From Bacteroidales bacterium UBA4345 (GTDB lineage Bacteria > Bacteroidota > Bacteroidia > Bacteroidales > Paludibacteraceae): 64,000 bases of DNA. Positions 62,293 to 64,000 of this stretch are shown one piece after another (within the stretch, counting starts at the first letter, position 1; each line of letters starts with the position of its first letter). A program made the position numbers and the translations under genes. Location: the NCBI GenBank assembly GCA_002396385.1, contig DGTD01000042.1, positions 25,761-89,760 of the forward strand, in the 5' to 3' direction. The notes beneath the pieces were generated by a model, which saw only the letters and a program-made list of their open reading frames with translations, made no database searches and had not been told where the DNA came from.

Positions 62293-63525
62293 TTAATAAA
62301 AAAATGCATACGCAATGAAAATTGCGGCAATAGCTCCACCTATGTCGGCTACCAGACCGGCTGTCACTGCGTAACGGGTCTTCTTTATTCCGACCGATCC
62401 GAAGTAAAGGGCTATGATGTAGAATGTGGTGTCGGCCGCCCCTTGGAAAAGGCAGCTCAGTTTGCCGGCGAACGAGTCTACACCATAGTTGTTCATGGTT
62501 TCTACCATCATGGCTTTCGCTCCGCTGCCACTCAGGGGCTTCATAATGGCCGTTGGCAGGGCATCGACAAAATCGGTGTTCCCCAACCAGCTGAAACAAT
62601 GTTTCACGAGGCTGAGGATGAACTCTAGCGCTCCCGAGTCGCGCATAACCCCAATCGCTACCAACATGCCCACCAGGTAGGGAATTACTTTCACCGACGT
62701 GTTGAAGCCGTTCTTTGCTCCGTCGATGAAGGCTTCGTATACATTCACACGCTTGTAGGCGGCTACCCCTATGAAGCTGATGATGATGCCGAATAGCAGA
62801 CAGTTGCTGGCCAGTTTCGATGCGAATACCATGTTTTTCTGCTCCATGCCTGTGAAAATGTACAACATGACACCCAACAGCACGATGCTGCCCAACAGGG
62901 TGCCGATGACGGTGCGGTTCCACAGGTTAAGGCGCTGCCTTATGCCTACGTAAAGTATGGCGATGAGTGTTGATGCGAAGGTTGACAATATCAGCGGTAT
63001 GAATACGTCGGTGGGGTCGCTTGCTCCTAACACGAACCGTTGCGTCATGATGGCTACGGGTATCAGGGTCAGACCCGATGTGTTCAGTGCCAGAAACATT
63101 ATTTGTGCGTTGCTGGCGGTGTCTTTGTGCGGATTCAGCTCCTGAAGGCTGTTCATCGCCTTTAAGCCAAGCGGGGTGGCGGCATTGTCCAAACCGAGAA
63201 TATTGGCCGAGAAATTCATCACTAACTCTCCGTTAACCGGATGGTCTTTCGGAATTTCGGGAAACAGTTTCGCGAAAAACGGCCCGATAATGCGCGACAA
63301 GAAGTGGATGGCACCGGCTTTCTGGCCGATGTTCATTATGCCGAGCCACAACGTCATTGTGCCGCACAGGGGCAGGGCTATGTCCATGACCGACATCTTG
63401 GCCATGGTGAATGTTCCGTTGATGATGCGCTCGTATACGGCCCAGTCGCCGAACACGAAACTCTGCAAGAGCGCTCCTGCTAGCGCTATAAGGAAAAAAC
63501 CAACCCAGATATAGTTGAGTGCCAT
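62293..63525 (-). CDS. fused SpmA/SpmB-like nucleoside-recognition (Gate) membrane protein
   Basis: A 410-residue polytopic membrane protein, with about ten helices. It contains two nucleoside-recognition (Gate) domains: the first with ANILGLDNAATPLGLKAMNSLQELN near 120 (SpmA-like), the second with ALPTAIMKPLSGSGAKAMMVETMNNYG near 325 (SpmB-like). In sporeformers SpmA and SpmB are separate proteins for spore-core dehydration; the fused form is widespread in non-sporulating Bacteroidota and its role is unknown. A minus-strand TAACTTTG at 63545-63552 is a likely promoter element. Confidence 0.88.
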   Translation of the reverse strand: MALNYIWVGFFLIALAGALLQSFVFGDWAVYERIINGTFTMAKMSVMDIALPLCGTMTLWLGIMNIGQKAGAIHFLSRIIGPFFAKLFPEIPKDHPVNGELVMNFSANILGLDNAATPLGLKAMNSLQELNPHKDTASNAQIMFLALNTSGLTLIPVAIMTQRFVLGASDPTDVFIPLILSTFASTLIAILYVGIRQRLNLWNRTVIGTLLGSIVLLGVMLYIFTGMEQKNMVFASKLASNCLLFGIIISFIGVAAYKRVNVYEAFIDGAKNGFNTSVKVIPYLVGMLVAIGVMRDSGALEFILSLVKHCFSWLGNTDFVDALPTAIMKPLSGSGAKAMMVETMNNYGVDSFAGKLSCLFQGAADTTFYIIALYFGSVGIKKTRYAVTAGLVADIGGAIAAIFIAYAFFY

Positions 63526-63618
63526 TTTATGTTTTTTTGCAGTACAAAGTTAGTAATAATTAAAAAAATAGAACGATATTTGTACATTTAGAGAAAAATA
63601 ATATAAAAGATTAATTAT

Positions 63619-64000
63619 ATGAGTAACGAACGTGATTTTTGGAATCCTGACAATTTGGTAGAAGGTGAAGAGGTTAAATCAATTGGTGACGGTGGCTTTA
63701 CCGACCCTATCGCCTCTAACAAGGTTATCTCTGCCTTTTTTAGTAAAGTTTATGGCTGGATGGCTTTCGCTCTCCTGCTTTCCGGTCTGGCTGCTTGGCT
63801 TACCGGCCACAATGTGGCAATTCAGCAGACTTTGTTCACGGGTTATACGCCAATGGTTTTGTTCGGTATTGAACTTGCGTTGGTGTTTGGTATAGGAGCT
63901 GCAATCAATAAGTTGTCGGCAAGCATGTGCACCTTGTTGTTCGTCATTTACTCGGTGGTGAACGGACTGACCCTTGGTGTTATCTTCCTGGCATATACCG
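63619..64000 (+). CDS. Bax inhibitor-1/YccA family membrane protein, 5' part
   Basis: The first 127 residues of a rightward gene cut by the window end. A hydrophilic start (MSNERDFWNPDNLVEGEEV) leads into NKVISAFFSKVYGWMAFALLLSGLAAWLTG and further helices ending SVVNGLTLGVIFLAYT, the pattern of the BI-1/YccA/TMBIM family. Bacterial members include pH-sensitive calcium leak channels and the FtsH substrate YccA; ftsH lies 3.7 kb away, though linkage may be accidental. Confidence 0.85.
   Translation, partial: MSNERDFWNPDNLVEGEEVKSIGDGGFTDPIASNKVISAFFSKVYGWMAFALLLSGLAAWLTGHNVAIQQTLFTGYTPMVLFGIELALVFGIGAAINKLSASMCTLLFVIYSVVNGLTLGVIFLAYT

Overview
The window looks like a chromosomal segment from a Bacteroidota bacterium, most likely of the order Bacteroidales. 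The signs are a hybrid two-component regulator that fuses sensor, kinase, receiver and AraC domains; a glycoside hydrolase ending in a type IX secretion (Por) sorting domain; a TonB-linked outer-membrane receptor; lipoproteins whose Cys is followed by acidic residues; TAnnTTTG promoter elements; and mostly weak Shine-Dalgarno sequences. The exact genus cannot be read from the window.

1-15 kb is a core region that looks close to the replication origin. A 460-bp AT-rich gap at 2.5-2.9 kb carries one perfect DnaA box and several near matches, and genes diverge from it. Eight ParB-binding (parS) palindromes lie between 9.24 and 13.06 kb. The genes are housekeeping: an acyl ligase with an SDR reductase, nadA-mazG-deoC, a polyprenyl synthase, polA, dusB, a U32 peptidase family protein, dtd and uvrC.

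15-33.8 kb mixes exported hypothetical proteins, a fragment of a HipA-like kinase, an operon for a HAD phosphatase, VanZ-like protein, glycosyltransferase and RarA, a CAU-anticodon tRNA, a NamZ-type muramidase, a patatin, a large orphan hybrid two-component regulator and a secreted GH30 glycanase.

33.9-51.6 kb is accessory DNA with two defence modules. The first (35.0-43.3 kb) is a type I restriction-modification locus with an ABC/SMC-like ATPase and a small PD-(D/E)XK-like protein inserted between hsdS and hsdR, the position used by the anticodon nuclease PrrC in other bacteria. It is flanked on both sides by modular arrays of short hairpins. The second (45.9-50.9 kb) is a three-gene operon: TerB-like protein, RecQ-type helicase with an N-terminal nuclease-like domain, and coiled-coil membrane protein. 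It recalls the Shango system and is bracketed by an almost identical 54-bp direct repeat. Its 5' leader contains a candidate structured RNA. No integrase or transposase gene was seen.

51.8-64 kb returns to core genes: a Fur-family regulator, an untracked 52-residue protein, an S9 peptidase, a Cys-rich protein, a TonB-dependent receptor, argH-rsfS-ftsH, a zinc-ribbon membrane protein, a fused SpmA/SpmB-like protein and the start of a Bax inhibitor-1 family protein.
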